Positions 47,279-56,874 of a DNA stretch of 64,000 bases are shown here, one piece after another. This DNA comes from Pseudomonadota bacterium. Lineage in GTDB: Bacteria; Pseudomonadota; Gammaproteobacteria; Burkholderiales; Casimicrobiaceae. Location of the stretch: NCBI GenBank assembly GCA_018241745.1, contig JAFEDG010000157.1:1-64000 (forward strand), read 5' to 3'. The notes under the pieces are model-generated. The model had not been told where the DNA came from and made no database searches. It worked only from the letters and a program-made list of their open reading frames with translations. Positions within the stretch are counted from its first letter, which is position 1. Each line of letters opens with the position of its first letter. The translations under genes and the position numbers were made by a program.

Positions 47279-47885
47279 AGTTCTTCGGATAGCCCGAGCC
47301 CGGTACCACCGTCTGCGCGCGCGTGGTGGTCGATGGCGGCGCGGGCGGCGTGTCGGACGGCGCGCGGCCGACCTGCGCCGTGCGCGGCGACGGCGTCTTC
47401 GGGTAGCCAGCCTGGTCGAGCATCGCCTGCCAGCGCGCCTCGTTGTAGCCCTTGGCGACGAGCTTGTCGCCGACGACGAGGACGGGCGCCTCGAGTGCGC
47501 CCGTCAGCGTCTGCAACTGCTTGGCGCCGTCCGGGGTCTGGACGTCGACGGTGGCGTAAGGGACGCCGCGCTTGTTGAGCATGCCCTTGGCCAGATCGCA
47601 CGCGTCGCCGCAGTCGAACGTGTACAGCGTGACGGGGAAGCGATCGATTGCCTGCTGTTCCTCGAGCGACGTCGGATCCGTCTCGATGAAATTGCCGCCG
47701 ACGCGCTTGGTCTGCGTGTCCTTGGCACTGGCCGGCGGCGGCTTGTCCGTATACACGATGCGGCCGTCGCTATCGGTGTAGCGATATACCTGCTTGTCCT
47801 GCGCCACGGCGTTGCCGGCGAGCATCATGGCGACGACGGCGGCGAGCGCGGACCACAGCGTCCGCGCGATGAAGGCTTGGGGCAT
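47277..47885 (-). CDS. Exported DUF4124-glutaredoxin-like protein
   Basis: A 202-residue secreted protein. The signal peptide ends at GNAVAQ (about residue 29). A DUF4124 domain follows (VYRYTDSDGRIVYTDKPPP, residues 33-51). From about residue 83 comes a glutaredoxin-like domain with VTLYTFDCGDACDLAKGMLNKRGVPY; its two cysteines are separated by three residues (C-x3-C), not two. The late EAPVLVVGDKLVAKGYN strand fits the cis-Pro region. The tail is proline/threonine-rich. It probably acts in periplasmic thiol chemistry, but the spacing makes classic oxidoreductase activity doubtful. Confidence 0.82.
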   Translation of the reverse strand: MPQAFIARTLWSALAAVVAMMLAGNAVAQDKQVYRYTDSDGRIVYTDKPPPASAKDTQTKRVGGNFIETDPTSLEEQQAIDRFPVTLYTFDCGDACDLAKGMLNKRGVPYATVDVQTPDGAKQLQTLTGALEAPVLVVGDKLVAKGYNEARWQAMLDQAGYPKTPSPRTAQVGRAPSDTPPAPPSTTTRAQTVVPGSGYPKN

Positions 47886-47902
47886 CGGGCCCTCCGGGCT
47901 GG

Positions 47903-49972
47903 CTACGATGACAACGTCATCCCATTATGCCGCAGAAGAGCGTCGATTTGGGGCGGCCGGCCGCGAAACGCGACGAACGAGTCGAGCGCAGGGCGCCCGC
48001 CGCCGCGCGCGAGCACCTCGTCGCGGAAGCGGCGTCCCGTGTCCGCCGACAGCACGCCGGTTTCCTCGAACAGGCTGAACGCGTCGGCCGACAGCACCTC
48101 CGCCCACTTGTAGCTGTAATAACCGGCCGCGTAGCCGCCGGCGAAGATGTGCGCGAACGCCTGCAGCGAGCGGTCGTACGCGGCGACCGGCACGACGCGC
48201 ACTTCGCGGCGTACGGCGTCGACGACCGCCTGCGGGGAGCGCGCCGCGCCGGCCGGGAGCGGGGCTTCGGGATCCAGCGACACGTGCAGCAGCATGTCCG
48301 CGATCGCGAACTCGATCTGGCGCACGGTGGCGAGGCCGCTTTGGAAGTTGCGCGCGGCGATCAGCTTGTCGAACAGCGCGCGCGGGATGGTCTCGCCGGT
48401 GTCCGCGTGCCGCGACATCGCGTGCACGACGTCCCACTCCCAGCAGAAATTCTCCATGAACTGGCTCGGCAGTTCGACGGCGTCCCATTCGACGCCCTGC
48501 AGGCCCGACGCGCCCGGCGTGGCCTCGCGCGTCAGCAGCAGGTGCAGCCCGTGCCCGAACTCGTGGAACAGCGTGATCACCTCGCGGTGCGTGAACAGCG
48601 CGGGCTTGCCTTCCACCGGCGCCGCGAAGTTGCACGTCAGGTAGGCCACCGGGTGTGCCTCGCCGCCTTCCAGCGCGCGCCGGTTCACCGGGTCGTCCAT
48701 CCACGCGCCACCCTGCTTGCCGGGGCGGGCGTAGGCGTCGAGGTAGAACTGGCCGACGATGCTTCCCTCGTCGTCGGTGATGTCGAAGAAGCGCACCGTC
48801 GGATGCCACACCGGGGGCCGCGCGGCGCCCTCGCGTTCGCGGATGGTCACGCCGTACAGCGATTCGACGACACCGAAGAGACCCGCGAGCACCCGCGCTT
48901 CCGGGAAGTAGCGCTTCACGTCCTGCTCGGAATAGTCGTAGCGCGCGGCGCACAGCTTCTCGCTCGCGTACGCGATGTCCCACGGCTGGAGCGTCGCGAT
49001 GCCGAGCGTCTCGCGCGCGAACTGCGCGAGCTCGGCCATGTCGCGCTCGGCGAACGGCCGGGCACGCGCGGCGAGGTCGCGCAGGAACGCGAGAACCGCC
49101 GCGGGCGTGTCGGCCATCTTGCGCACGAGCGACAGCTCCGCGAAGTTGCGATACCCGAGCAGCTCGGCCTTGCGCTGGCGCAGTGCGAGCAGCTTCCCGA
49201 TCAACGGCGTGTTGTCGAGCGCCGGGTCGTCGCCCAGGTCGCTCGCGCGCGTGAAATAGGCGCGGTGCAGGCGCGCGCGCAGGTCGCGGTCGTGCGCGTA
49301 TTGCATCACCGGCTGGAAGCAGGGCATGCGCAGCGTCAGCTTGCAGCCGGTGCGCCCGGCGGCCGCGGCTTCTTCGCGGGCGGCAGCCACGACGTCGGCG
49401 GGGACGCCGGCCAGCGTCGTCTCGTCGACAAACAGCGCCCACGCGTTGGTCGCGTCGAGCAGGTGGTCGTTGAACGTCGACGACAGCTGGGCGAGCTCCG
49501 CCTCGATCGCCTTGTACTCGGCCTGCGCGCCCGCGTCGAGGTCGGCGCCACCGAGCCGGAAGTCCCGCAGCTCGTTCTCGATGACGCGTTGCTTCACCGC
49601 GTCGAGCGCGCCATAGGCGGGCGCGGCGCGCAGCGCCTGGTAGCGCGCGTAGAGCCGCGCGTCCTGCGCGAGCTCCGTGTGGAACGCGATCAGCCGCGGC
49701 AGCGTGCTGTTGTACGCGTCGCGCAGCGCCGGCGTGTTGACGACGGCGTTGAGGTGCGCCACGGCACTCCAGGCACGGTCGAGCCGGTCGAGGCTGTCCG
49801 CCAGCGGCTCGACCAGCGTCTCCCACGTGGGCGGGGCGAGCGGATCGACGACGCGCTCGATCGTCGCGCGCGTGGCCGCGAGCAGCTGGTCGATCGCGGG
49901 CGCGACGTCGGCGGCGTCGACGACCGAGAGGTCGGGCAGTTCCGGGAAGGCGAGAAGCGGATTCGTGCGCAT
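47903..49972 (-). CDS. prlC: Oligopeptidase A (M3 family metallopeptidase)
   Basis: A 689-residue cytoplasmic zinc peptidase that degrades signal peptides and other oligopeptides. The zinc motif HEFGH is at residues 470-474, with the third ligand Glu in the following helix (GVEWDAVELPSQFMENF). FYLDAYARPGKQGGAWMD and the late FAGGYAAGYYSYKWAEVLSADAF are typical of the M3A group. It is 17 bases upstream of the DUF4124-glutaredoxin gene on the same strand. Confidence 0.96.
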   Translation of the reverse strand: MRTNPLLAFPELPDLSVVDAADVAPAIDQLLAATRATIERVVDPLAPPTWETLVEPLADSLDRLDRAWSAVAHLNAVVNTPALRDAYNSTLPRLIAFHTELAQDARLYARYQALRAAPAYGALDAVKQRVIENELRDFRLGGADLDAGAQAEYKAIEAELAQLSSTFNDHLLDATNAWALFVDETTLAGVPADVVAAAREEAAAAGRTGCKLTLRMPCFQPVMQYAHDRDLRARLHRAYFTRASDLGDDPALDNTPLIGKLLALRQRKAELLGYRNFAELSLVRKMADTPAAVLAFLRDLAARARPFAERDMAELAQFARETLGIATLQPWDIAYASEKLCAARYDYSEQDVKRYFPEARVLAGLFGVVESLYGVTIREREGAARPPVWHPTVRFFDITDDEGSIVGQFYLDAYARPGKQGGAWMDDPVNRRALEGGEAHPVAYLTCNFAAPVEGKPALFTHREVITLFHEFGHGLHLLLTREATPGASGLQGVEWDAVELPSQFMENFCWEWDVVHAMSRHADTGETIPRALFDKLIAARNFQSGLATVRQIEFAIADMLLHVSLDPEAPLPAGAARSPQAVVDAVRREVRVVPVAAYDRSLQAFAHIFAGGYAAGYYSYKWAEVLSADAFSLFEETGVLSADTGRRFRDEVLARGGGRPALDSFVAFRGRPPQIDALLRHNGMTLSS

Positions 49973-50021
49973 GGCGGAGGGTCGGTACGGTGGTGCGGAA
50001 TCCCGCGGGTGGCGGGGGCGT

Positions 50022-50744
50022 TCAGGCGCCGCTCGTGGCGGCCCCCGTCAATTGTGCATCCAGGCGCGCGAGGTCGTCCGGCGTCCCGACGTTGGCCCAC
50101 GGGCCGTCGTAGCGCTCGCCCGACAGCGCGCCCGCCGCGATCAGTCGCTCCCACAACGGGCGCATCGGTGCCCGCGTGTGGGGTGCGATGCCGGCGAACA
50201 GCGACGTGTCGTGCACGCCTATCGCCGCATAGGTGAGGCGCGGGCCCGCAGTTTCAACGATCCGCCCGCCGGCGAGGCCGAAATCGCCGTCCGGATGGTA
50301 CGGCGGGTTGGGCACCATCACCAGGTGGGCGCGCGGCAGCGCGGGGTCCGCCGCCATCCGCTCCGCGCGTCCCCGGAGCCGGCCGAAGTCGAACGTGGTC
50401 CACACGTCGGCCGCAACCGTCACGACGGGCCCCGGCGGCAGCAACGGCAACGCGGTGGCGATGCCGCCGGCGTTCTCGAGCGGCGCCGCCTCGCGCGACC
50501 AGCGGATCTCGACGCCGAAGCGGCGGCCGTCGCCGAGCGCCGCGATGAACTGCTCCGCGAACGCGGCGACGTTGACGACGATCGTCGTCAGGCCTGCGCG
50601 CGCCAATGCCTCGACCTGCCACACGATCAGCGGCTTGCCGCCGGCCACGAGCAGCGGCTTGGGGCAGCGGTCCGACAGCGGGCGCATCCGCTCGCCACGC
50701 CCGGCCGCCATGATCATCGCGCCGGGGATCGCGTGCACCGCCAT
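50022..50744 (-). CDS. murU: N-acetylmuramate-1-phosphate uridylyltransferase (MurU)
   Basis: A 240-residue nucleotidyltransferase predicted to convert MurNAc-1-phosphate and UTP into UDP-MurNAc in peptidoglycan recycling. MIMAAGRGERMRPLSDRCPKPLL is the nucleotide-binding signature; VNVAAFAEQF, ENAGGIATALPLL and NVGTPDDLARL follow. The gene lies five bases after amgK on the same strand and the pair is divergent from lptD, the arrangement known from Pseudomonas. The recycling route bypasses MurA-dependent synthesis and confers some fosfomycin tolerance. Confidence 0.9.
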   Translation of the reverse strand: MAVHAIPGAMIMAAGRGERMRPLSDRCPKPLLVAGGKPLIVWQVEALARAGLTTIVVNVAAFAEQFIAALGDGRRFGVEIRWSREAAPLENAGGIATALPLLPPGPVVTVAADVWTTFDFGRLRGRAERMAADPALPRAHLVMVPNPPYHPDGDFGLAGGRIVETAGPRLTYAAIGVHDTSLFAGIAPHTRAPMRPLWERLIAAGALSGERYDGPWANVGTPDDLARLDAQLTGAATSGA

Positions 50745-50749
50745 CCCTG

Positions 50750-51766
50750 TCAGAACGTGTACGCGGCGCTGGCCGCCGTGCCGTGCAGCCGCGCGACAAG
50801 CGCGGACAGCGGTTGCAGCTCGTCGTAACGCGCGAGCGCCGCGGTCAGGTAGCCGAGCACGCGCGGCATGTCCGCGACGTAACCCGTCTTGCCGTCGCGA
50901 TGCGCGAGCCGCGCGAAGATGCCGAGCACCTTGAGGTGGCGCTGGACGCCCATCCACTCGAAGTCGCGCCAGAACTGCGCGAAGTCCGCGGGCACCGGCA
51001 CCCCTGCCGCACGCGCACGCTCCCAGTAGCGCGCGGCCCAGTCGATCTGCAGCTCCTCGTCCCACGCGATGTAGGCGTCGCGCAGCAGCGACACGAGGTC
51101 GTACGCCAGCGGTCCGTACACGGCGTCCTGGAAATCGAGGACGCCGGGGTTCGGCGTCGTCACCATCAGGTTGCGCGAATGGAAGTCGCGGTGCACGTAC
51201 ACCTGCGGCTGCGCGAGGTTGTTGGCGAGGATGCGCGCGAACGCAAGGTCGAGCGTGTGGCGGTCGCCGTCGTCGAGCACGCGCCCCAGGTGGCGCGCGA
51301 CGTACCAGTCGGGGAAGAGGTCGAGCTCGCGGCGCAGCAGCGCGTTGTCGTACGCGGGCAGCACGCCGGGCCGCGATGCGCGCTGCCATGCCACGAGCGT
51401 GTCGAGCGCGTCGCTGTACAGCCCGCGCGCGGTCGTGGCGTCGAGCGCCGACAGGTACGTGCGGTCGCCGAGGTCCGTGAGCAGCAGGTAGCCGTTCGCG
51501 AGGTCCTGCGCGAGCACGCGCGGCGCGTTGATGCCGGCCTCGACGAGCAGGCCGGCGACGCGCACGAACGGGCGGCAGTCTTCCTGCGGCGGCGGTGCGT
51601 CCATCGCGATCAGCGACGGCGCGCCGAACGCGGGCGTCGCGGGGACGATGCGGAAATAGCGGCGAAAGCTCGCGTCGGCGGAGGCCGGCGCGCACGTGAA
51701 CGGCGTGCCGGCGAGGTGGCTCGCGACGAAAAGCCGCAGCCCCTGTTCACGGGAGTCGGGCGTCAT
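50750..51766 (-). CDS. amgK: N-acetylmuramate/N-acetylglucosamine kinase (AmgK)
   Basis: A 338-residue aminoglycoside-phosphotransferase-fold kinase forming MurNAc-1-phosphate. It has ASADASFRRYFRI at the N-terminus, the catalytic loop VYVHRDFHSRNLMV and the metal-binding VLDFQDAVYGPLAYDLVSLLRD. It works with the adjacent MurU. ATG 51766 is used; a longer in-frame extension overlapping the lptD promoter region carries no conserved residues. Confidence 0.92.
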   Translation of the reverse strand: MTPDSREQGLRLFVASHLAGTPFTCAPASADASFRRYFRIVPATPAFGAPSLIAMDAPPPQEDCRPFVRVAGLLVEAGINAPRVLAQDLANGYLLLTDLGDRTYLSALDATTARGLYSDALDTLVAWQRASRPGVLPAYDNALLRRELDLFPDWYVARHLGRVLDDGDRHTLDLAFARILANNLAQPQVYVHRDFHSRNLMVTTPNPGVLDFQDAVYGPLAYDLVSLLRDAYIAWDEELQIDWAARYWERARAAGVPVPADFAQFWRDFEWMGVQRHLKVLGIFARLAHRDGKTGYVADMPRVLGYLTAALARYDELQPLSALVARLHGTAASAAYTF

Positions 51767-51837
51767 GGTGGCGAAGCGTCGCGTGCGACGGACGCGGTCC
51801 GGGGCTCGCTGGCCAACGCGGCCGGAAAACGGTTGGG

Positions 51838-51843
51838 TAGAAT
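51838..51843 (+). promoter_or_regulatory. Candidate -10 element of lptD
   Basis: TAGAAT lies 37 bases before the TTG start of lptD in the 113-base interval from amgK. No clear -35 element is present, so a sigma-E-type or weak sigma-70 promoter is possible. Confidence 0.35.
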
Positions 51844-51879
51844 GCGCCATTCTAGCAAGTCCGCGCGTCGAACGTCCGC

Positions 51880-54321
51880 TTGGCCCACCGCTCCTCCTGT
51901 CCGTTTTCACAGCGTTCCGCGTGGGTGGCCGTGGCGCTGTTGTGCGCCGCGAGTTGCGTGCGCGCCGACGGCGGCACGACGCCCGAGCCCGTACTGCGCG
52001 TCGCGCCGGAGATCGCGCCGCTCGCGCCCGCCAATGCCACGACGAAGGCTGCGGCGCCCGCGCCGGATCTGCCGCGCCTTCCGGGCGACACGACCAACAG
52101 CATCGCGCGCGCCGACAACTCGCGGTCGACGACGCGCTCGACGGAGGACGTGAAGCCCGACGACGGCGCGATCTTCCTGCGCGCCGACCGCATCGAGGGC
52201 GCCAGCGACAAGACGGTGCAGGCGTTCGGGCGCGTCGAACTGCGCACGCGCGGACAGACGGTGCTCGCCGACCACCTGCTGTACGACTTCGACGACAACA
52301 CCGTCACCGCCACCGGCAACGTCGTGCTGCGCAAGGGCAACGACTGGATCACCGGCCCGAGCTTCGTGCTCCGGCGCGACACCAGCACCGGCCATTTCGA
52401 ATCGCCCGAGTTCTTCGTCGGCGACATCAACGGCCGTGGCGACGCGCAGCGGATCGAGTTCGCGGGGCCCGGCGTGTTCAACGTCACCGACGGGCGCTAC
52501 ACGACGTGCATCGCGCCGCGCAACGACTGGTTCGTGCGCACGAACGACCTGACGATCGACCGCAACAAGAACGAGGGCATCGCGCACGACGCGACGGTGG
52601 ACTTCTTCGACACGCCGATCTTCTATTCGCCTTACCTGTCGTTCCCGCTGTCCAACGACCGCAAGTCGGGCTTCCTGACGCCGACGGCCGGGTCGACGAC
52701 GACGCGCGGCTTCGAATTCGCGGCGCCTTACTACCTCAACCTCGCGCCGAACTACGACGCGACGATCACGCCGCGGCTGATGACCAAGCGCGGGCTGCAG
52801 GTTGGCGGGCAGTTTCGCTACCTGTTCGGCGACCCGAGCCCCAACATCGGCGAGGTCGACGCCGAAGTGCTGCCCAACGACCGGGTCACCGACACGACGC
52901 GCTACCTGCTCGCGTGGCGCCACAGCCAGCAGTTCGCCCCGTGGCTCTCGGGCTTCGTGAACCTGAACAAGGTGTCCGACGACACGTACTTCTCGGACCT
53001 CGCGGACCGCATCGCGGTGACGTCGCAGACGACGCTCCCGCGCCAGGGCGCGCTGACCGCGAACTACGGCCCGTTCTCGGTGACGGCGCAGGCGCTGTCG
53101 TTCCAGACGCTGCAGGACCCGACACAACCGATTACGCCCCCGTACAACATGCTGCCGCAAGTGCTCGCGAGCATGGCGACGACGGAATGGGCAGGCATCG
53201 ACTGGAGCGGTGCGGCCGAGTACGCGCAGTTCCGCAATCCGGTCCTGCAGGAAGGCGATCGCGCGGTCCTCTATCCGCAGGCGAGCTGGACGCGCCAGGG
53301 CCCGGGCTGGTTCTTCACCGCGCGCGGCAGCATGCACATGGACTGGTACAACCTGGCGCCGCCGCCCGGGACTGCGCCCGGTACGCCCTACGACGCCAAT
53401 CCCGCCGTGTACGTGCCGATCGCGAGCGTCGACACCGGGCTCGTGTTCGAGCGCGACTGGAACCTGTTCGGCAAGGATTTCATCAATACGCTCGAGCCGC
53501 GCGCGTTCTACGTCTACATCCCGTACCGGAACCAGAACAACCTGCCGGTGTTCGACACGGCGAGCGACGACTTCAACTTCTCGCAGCTGTTCAGCGAGAA
53601 CCGATACCTGGGCAACGATCGGATCGGCGACGCCAACCAGCTCACGCTCGCGCTGTCGTCGCGGCTCTTGGATCCGGTGACGGGCGCGGAACGGCTGCGG
53701 GTCGCCGTCGGCCAGCGCCTCTATTTCGCGGACCAGCAGGTCACGTTGCCCGGCGAGGTGCCCCGGTCCGGATCGAGCTCGGACATCCTGCTGCTGGCCG
53801 AAGGCAAGCTGTCCGATGCGTGGGCGATGTCGGCGCTCGTGCAGCAGAACCTGGACGCGGGCCAGACGGAGCAATTCAACGCGGGACTGCGTTACACGCC
53901 CGAGCTCGGCAAGGTGTTCAGCGCCGTCTATCGCTACAACCGCGACACGGTCGACCCCACGACCGGCCAGCCCGAGACGCTCAAGCAGTTCGACATCTCC
54001 GGCGAATGGCCGGTGTCCCCCAACTGGACGCTGCTCGGGCGCTGGAACTACTCGCTGCAGGACCGGCAGACGCTGGAGGCGCTGGCGGGGGTCGAGTACA
54101 ATCAGGACTGCTGGATCCTGCGGGTCGTCTACCACCGTCTGCTGACCACCACCGAACAGACCACCAATTCGGTCTTCATCCAGCTTGAACTAAACGGCCT
54201 CGCGCGGGTCGGTACCAGTCCGCTCGACCTCCTGCGGCGCAGCGTGCCCGGGTATACGCGGACCAACGACCCAGCGCTGCTGCGCCGGGACACGCGGTTC
54301 GACCCGTTGCCCGACTTCTGA
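51880..54321 (+). CDS. lptD: LPS-assembly protein LptD
   Basis: An 813-residue outer-membrane protein inserting lipopolysaccharide into the outer leaflet with LptE. A signal peptide ends near residue 29 (CVRADG). The OstA/jelly-roll domain (about residues 85-200: IFLRADRIEGASDKTVQAFGRVELR) leads to a large beta-barrel. One cysteine in the N-terminal half (YTTCIAPRN) and one late (NQDCWILRV) could form the inter-domain disulfide. The only in-frame start after the upstream TAG at 51853 is TTG 51880. SurA, its chaperone, follows. Confidence 0.95.
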   Translation: MAHRSSCPFSQRSAWVAVALLCAASCVRADGGTTPEPVLRVAPEIAPLAPANATTKAAAPAPDLPRLPGDTTNSIARADNSRSTTRSTEDVKPDDGAIFLRADRIEGASDKTVQAFGRVELRTRGQTVLADHLLYDFDDNTVTATGNVVLRKGNDWITGPSFVLRRDTSTGHFESPEFFVGDINGRGDAQRIEFAGPGVFNVTDGRYTTCIAPRNDWFVRTNDLTIDRNKNEGIAHDATVDFFDTPIFYSPYLSFPLSNDRKSGFLTPTAGSTTTRGFEFAAPYYLNLAPNYDATITPRLMTKRGLQVGGQFRYLFGDPSPNIGEVDAEVLPNDRVTDTTRYLLAWRHSQQFAPWLSGFVNLNKVSDDTYFSDLADRIAVTSQTTLPRQGALTANYGPFSVTAQALSFQTLQDPTQPITPPYNMLPQVLASMATTEWAGIDWSGAAEYAQFRNPVLQEGDRAVLYPQASWTRQGPGWFFTARGSMHMDWYNLAPPPGTAPGTPYDANPAVYVPIASVDTGLVFERDWNLFGKDFINTLEPRAFYVYIPYRNQNNLPVFDTASDDFNFSQLFSENRYLGNDRIGDANQLTLALSSRLLDPVTGAERLRVAVGQRLYFADQQVTLPGEVPRSGSSSDILLLAEGKLSDAWAMSALVQQNLDAGQTEQFNAGLRYTPELGKVFSAVYRYNRDTVDPTTGQPETLKQFDISGEWPVSPNWTLLGRWNYSLQDRQTLEALAGVEYNQDCWILRVVYHRLLTTTEQTTNSVFIQLELNGLARVGTSPLDLLRRSVPGYTRTNDPALLRRDTRFDPLPDF

Positions 54322-54325
54322 CGCT

Positions 54326-54354
54326 CCCGGCCGGTTCCGCGCCGGGCCGTTTTT
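54326..54354 (+). terminator. Possible attenuator between lptD and surA
   Basis: CCCGGC (54326-54331) pairs with GCCGGG (54341-54346) and is followed by CCG and five T residues up to 54354. It lies between two genes expected to be co-transcribed, so it may lower rather than stop surA transcription. Confidence 0.55.
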
Positions 54355-54370
54355 CCACGAGGTACCCCCG

Positions 54371-55756
54371 ATGAAGCTTGCCATTTCCTCCCTCGCCGTG
54401 CTGGCGCTGTGCGCGCTCACGAGCTCCCCGCTGCACGCGCAGCGCGCCGGCGGCCAGGTGCCCATCAGCGGCGCGCCGTTCGCGCCGCCCGCCGTGCGCT
54501 CGATGGCCCCCGCGCAGCCGCAAGCCGAGCAGGCGCTCGACCGCGTCGTCGCCGTCGTCAACGACGAGGCGATCACGCAGTACGAGGTGGACCAGAGCAA
54601 GGCGCGCGTCGTCCGCGAAATGAACGAGGCCAAGGTCCCGCTGCCGCCGCCGGATGTCCTGCAGAAGCAGGTCCTCGAAAGGCTGATCAACGAGAAGGCG
54701 CTGCTGCAGTACGCCAAGGAGACGGGCATCCGCGTCGACGACAACATCGTCGAGGCGACGATCGTGCGCGTCGCGCAGGAGAACAAGATGACGCTCGACC
54801 AGCTGCGCGCGGCGCTCGAGCACGATCACATCCCGTACAACGCGTATCGCGAGGACATCCGGCGCGAGCTGACGATCCAGCGCGTGCGCTACCGCGAGGT
54901 GGAGCAGAAGCTGTTCGTGTCCGACGCCGAGGTCGACAATTACCTGGCCAACCAGGCGGCGCAGGGCGGCGGCGGCAGCGAGTACCTGCTGTCGCACATC
55001 TACGTGTCGGTGCCGGACCAGGCGACGCCGGACCAGATCGAGCAGCGGCGCAAGCGCGCCGAGCAGGCGCTGGCCGACGTGCAGGCGGGCAAGGACTTCG
55101 GCCAGGTGGCCGCGAGCTACTCGGACGCGCCGGATGCGCTGCAGGGCGGCAACCTCGGCTGGCGCACGCCGGCCAAGGTGCCGACGGTGTTCGGCGACAT
55201 CCTGAAGACGTTGCAGAAGGGGCAGGTTTCCCAGGTCGTGCGGAGCCCGGCGGGCTTCCACATCGTCAAGGTCGTCGACATCCGCAACCTCAACTCGCCG
55301 ACGGTCGTCGACCAGACACACGTCGAGCACATCCTCGTGAAGGTCAACGAGAGCGTGTCGGAATCGGAAGCGAAGGTGCGCATCGATCGCATCCGCGACA
55401 ACATCGTCGCGGGCGCCAAGTTCGAGGACCAGGCCAAGGTCAATTCCGAGGATTCGAGCAGCGCCAAGGGCGGCGACCTGGGCTGGCTGTCGCCGGGCGA
55501 CACGCTCCCGGAGTTCGAGAAGGCGTACATGAAGCTCAAGGTCGGCGAGCTGTCCGAGCCGGTGCGCACGGCGTTCGGCTGGCACCTCATCAAGGTGCTC
55601 GAGCGTCGCCAGCAGGATGTCACGCGCGACCGCCAGCGCGCGCAGGCGATGCAGGCGATCAAGCAGCGCAAGAGCGAGGAGCAGTTCACCGAGTTCGTGC
55701 GGCAGACGCGCGACCAGGCGTACGTCGAGATCAAGACGGACGACGCGCGGTCCTGA
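54371..55756 (+). CDS. surA: Periplasmic chaperone and peptidyl-prolyl isomerase SurA
   Basis: A 461-residue outer-membrane protein chaperone. After a signal peptide (ending LHAQ, residue 23) comes a SurA N-domain (LDRVVAVVNDEAITQYEVDQSK) and two parvulin domains: one from about residue 200 (YLLSHIYVSVP, GGNLGWRTPAKVP) and one from about residue 315 (HVEHILVKVNE, KGGDLGWLSPGDTLPEFE). The usual downstream partners pdxA and rsmA are not here; an acyltransferase gene follows instead. Confidence 0.96.
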   Translation: MKLAISSLAVLALCALTSSPLHAQRAGGQVPISGAPFAPPAVRSMAPAQPQAEQALDRVVAVVNDEAITQYEVDQSKARVVREMNEAKVPLPPPDVLQKQVLERLINEKALLQYAKETGIRVDDNIVEATIVRVAQENKMTLDQLRAALEHDHIPYNAYREDIRRELTIQRVRYREVEQKLFVSDAEVDNYLANQAAQGGGGSEYLLSHIYVSVPDQATPDQIEQRRKRAEQALADVQAGKDFGQVAASYSDAPDALQGGNLGWRTPAKVPTVFGDILKTLQKGQVSQVVRSPAGFHIVKVVDIRNLNSPTVVDQTHVEHILVKVNESVSESEAKVRIDRIRDNIVAGAKFEDQAKVNSEDSSSAKGGDLGWLSPGDTLPEFEKAYMKLKVGELSEPVRTAFGWHLIKVLERRQQDVTRDRQRAQAMQAIKQRKSEEQFTEFVRQTRDQAYVEIKTDDARS

Positions 55757-55787
55757 TCCCGAGTCGCGCGCACGCGACACCGTCGCC

Positions 55788-56858
55788 GTGGCCGCGCCAA
55801 CGCTCCGCACGCGTGGCGAGACGCGCGACAACCAGTGCGACCTCGTGCGGATCGTCGCCGCGGCTGGCGTGCTGTTCGCGCACGCCTACGCGCTGACGAG
55901 GCACAGCGCGGACGAGCCGCTGTATCGGGTCGCGGGCCTCAACGCAGGCAACGTCGCGGTGTGGGTGTTCTTCACGTTGTCCGGCTATCTCGTCGCGCAG
56001 AGCCTTGCGCGCCGCGCTGACGTGCGCAGCTTCGTCGCGATGCGCGCGGCGCGCCTGGCGCCGGGCCTTGCGGTCGCCGCGGTGGTCACCGCATGGGTCG
56101 TCGGCCCGTGGGTGACGACGCTGCCGCCGTCCACCTACGTGCAAGCGGCCGGCACGCTGCGCTACGTCCCATGCGCGCTGTTGCCGCCCGCGCCCGAGGC
56201 GTGCGTGCTGCCCGGCGTATTCGCGGCGAACCCGTATCCCGATGCCGTGAACGGCTCGCTGTGGACGCTGCCGGTGGAAATGGCAGCGTACGCGGGCCTG
56301 TTGCTGGCCGGCGTTGCCGGGATGGCGCGCAACCGGATCGCGGCGACCGTGGTCGTCGCGGGGCTGGCCGCGTTGCCCGCGGCCGTGCGCGCGGCCGGTG
56401 CCGAATGGCCGCTCACGCGCGAAACGACGAACCTGCTCGGCTTCTTCGCGGCCGGGACCTTGCTGTATGCGTGGGGCGACCGCGTGCCGCACAGTCCATG
56501 GGTGCTCGGGGTGCTCGCCGTGGTCGGCATCGGCACGTGGCGCATCGCGCACCTGTATGCGCCGGTCATGCTCGCGATCGCCTACGCAGTCCTGTGGGTC
56601 GGGCTGATGCGGCCGTCACGCATCCGCTGGCCGTCGCGCTGGGGCGACTGGTCCTACGGTGTCTACATCTACGCGTTCCCGCTGCAGCAGGCCATCGTGG
56701 CGCAGAGCGGCACGACGTCCCCGCGTGTGTTGCTGCTGGTGTCGCTGCCCGTGACGCTCGCGGTTGCCGCGCTGTCGTGGCGCCTCGTCGAAGGGCCGGC
56801 CTTGCGGCGAACGCGGGCGTGGCTCGCGGCGCGCGGCGTCCCCGCCGCGGCACGCTGA
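55788..56858 (+). CDS. Acyltransferase-3 family membrane protein (O-acetyltransferase-like)
   Basis: A 356-residue integral membrane protein of the acyltransferase-3/OafA group. The R-x10-H motif is in LVRIVAAAGVLFAHAY; NGSLWTLPVEMAAYAGLL and the late GDWSYGVYIYAFPLQQ are family features. About ten helices are predicted. Such proteins acetylate or acylate surface polysaccharides or lipids. The start is taken as GTG 55788, 31 bases after surA. It converges with a second acyltransferase-3 gene. Confidence 0.88.
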   Translation: MAAPTLRTRGETRDNQCDLVRIVAAAGVLFAHAYALTRHSADEPLYRVAGLNAGNVAVWVFFTLSGYLVAQSLARRADVRSFVAMRAARLAPGLAVAAVVTAWVVGPWVTTLPPSTYVQAAGTLRYVPCALLPPAPEACVLPGVFAANPYPDAVNGSLWTLPVEMAAYAGLLLAGVAGMARNRIAATVVVAGLAALPAAVRAAGAEWPLTRETTNLLGFFAAGTLLYAWGDRVPHSPWVLGVLAVVGIGTWRIAHLYAPVMLAIAYAVLWVGLMRPSRIRWPSRWGDWSYGVYIYAFPLQQAIVAQSGTTSPRVLLLVSLPVTLAVAALSWRLVEGPALRRTRAWLAARGVPAAAR

Positions 56859-56874
56859 TCGGCGCGCGGATGCG

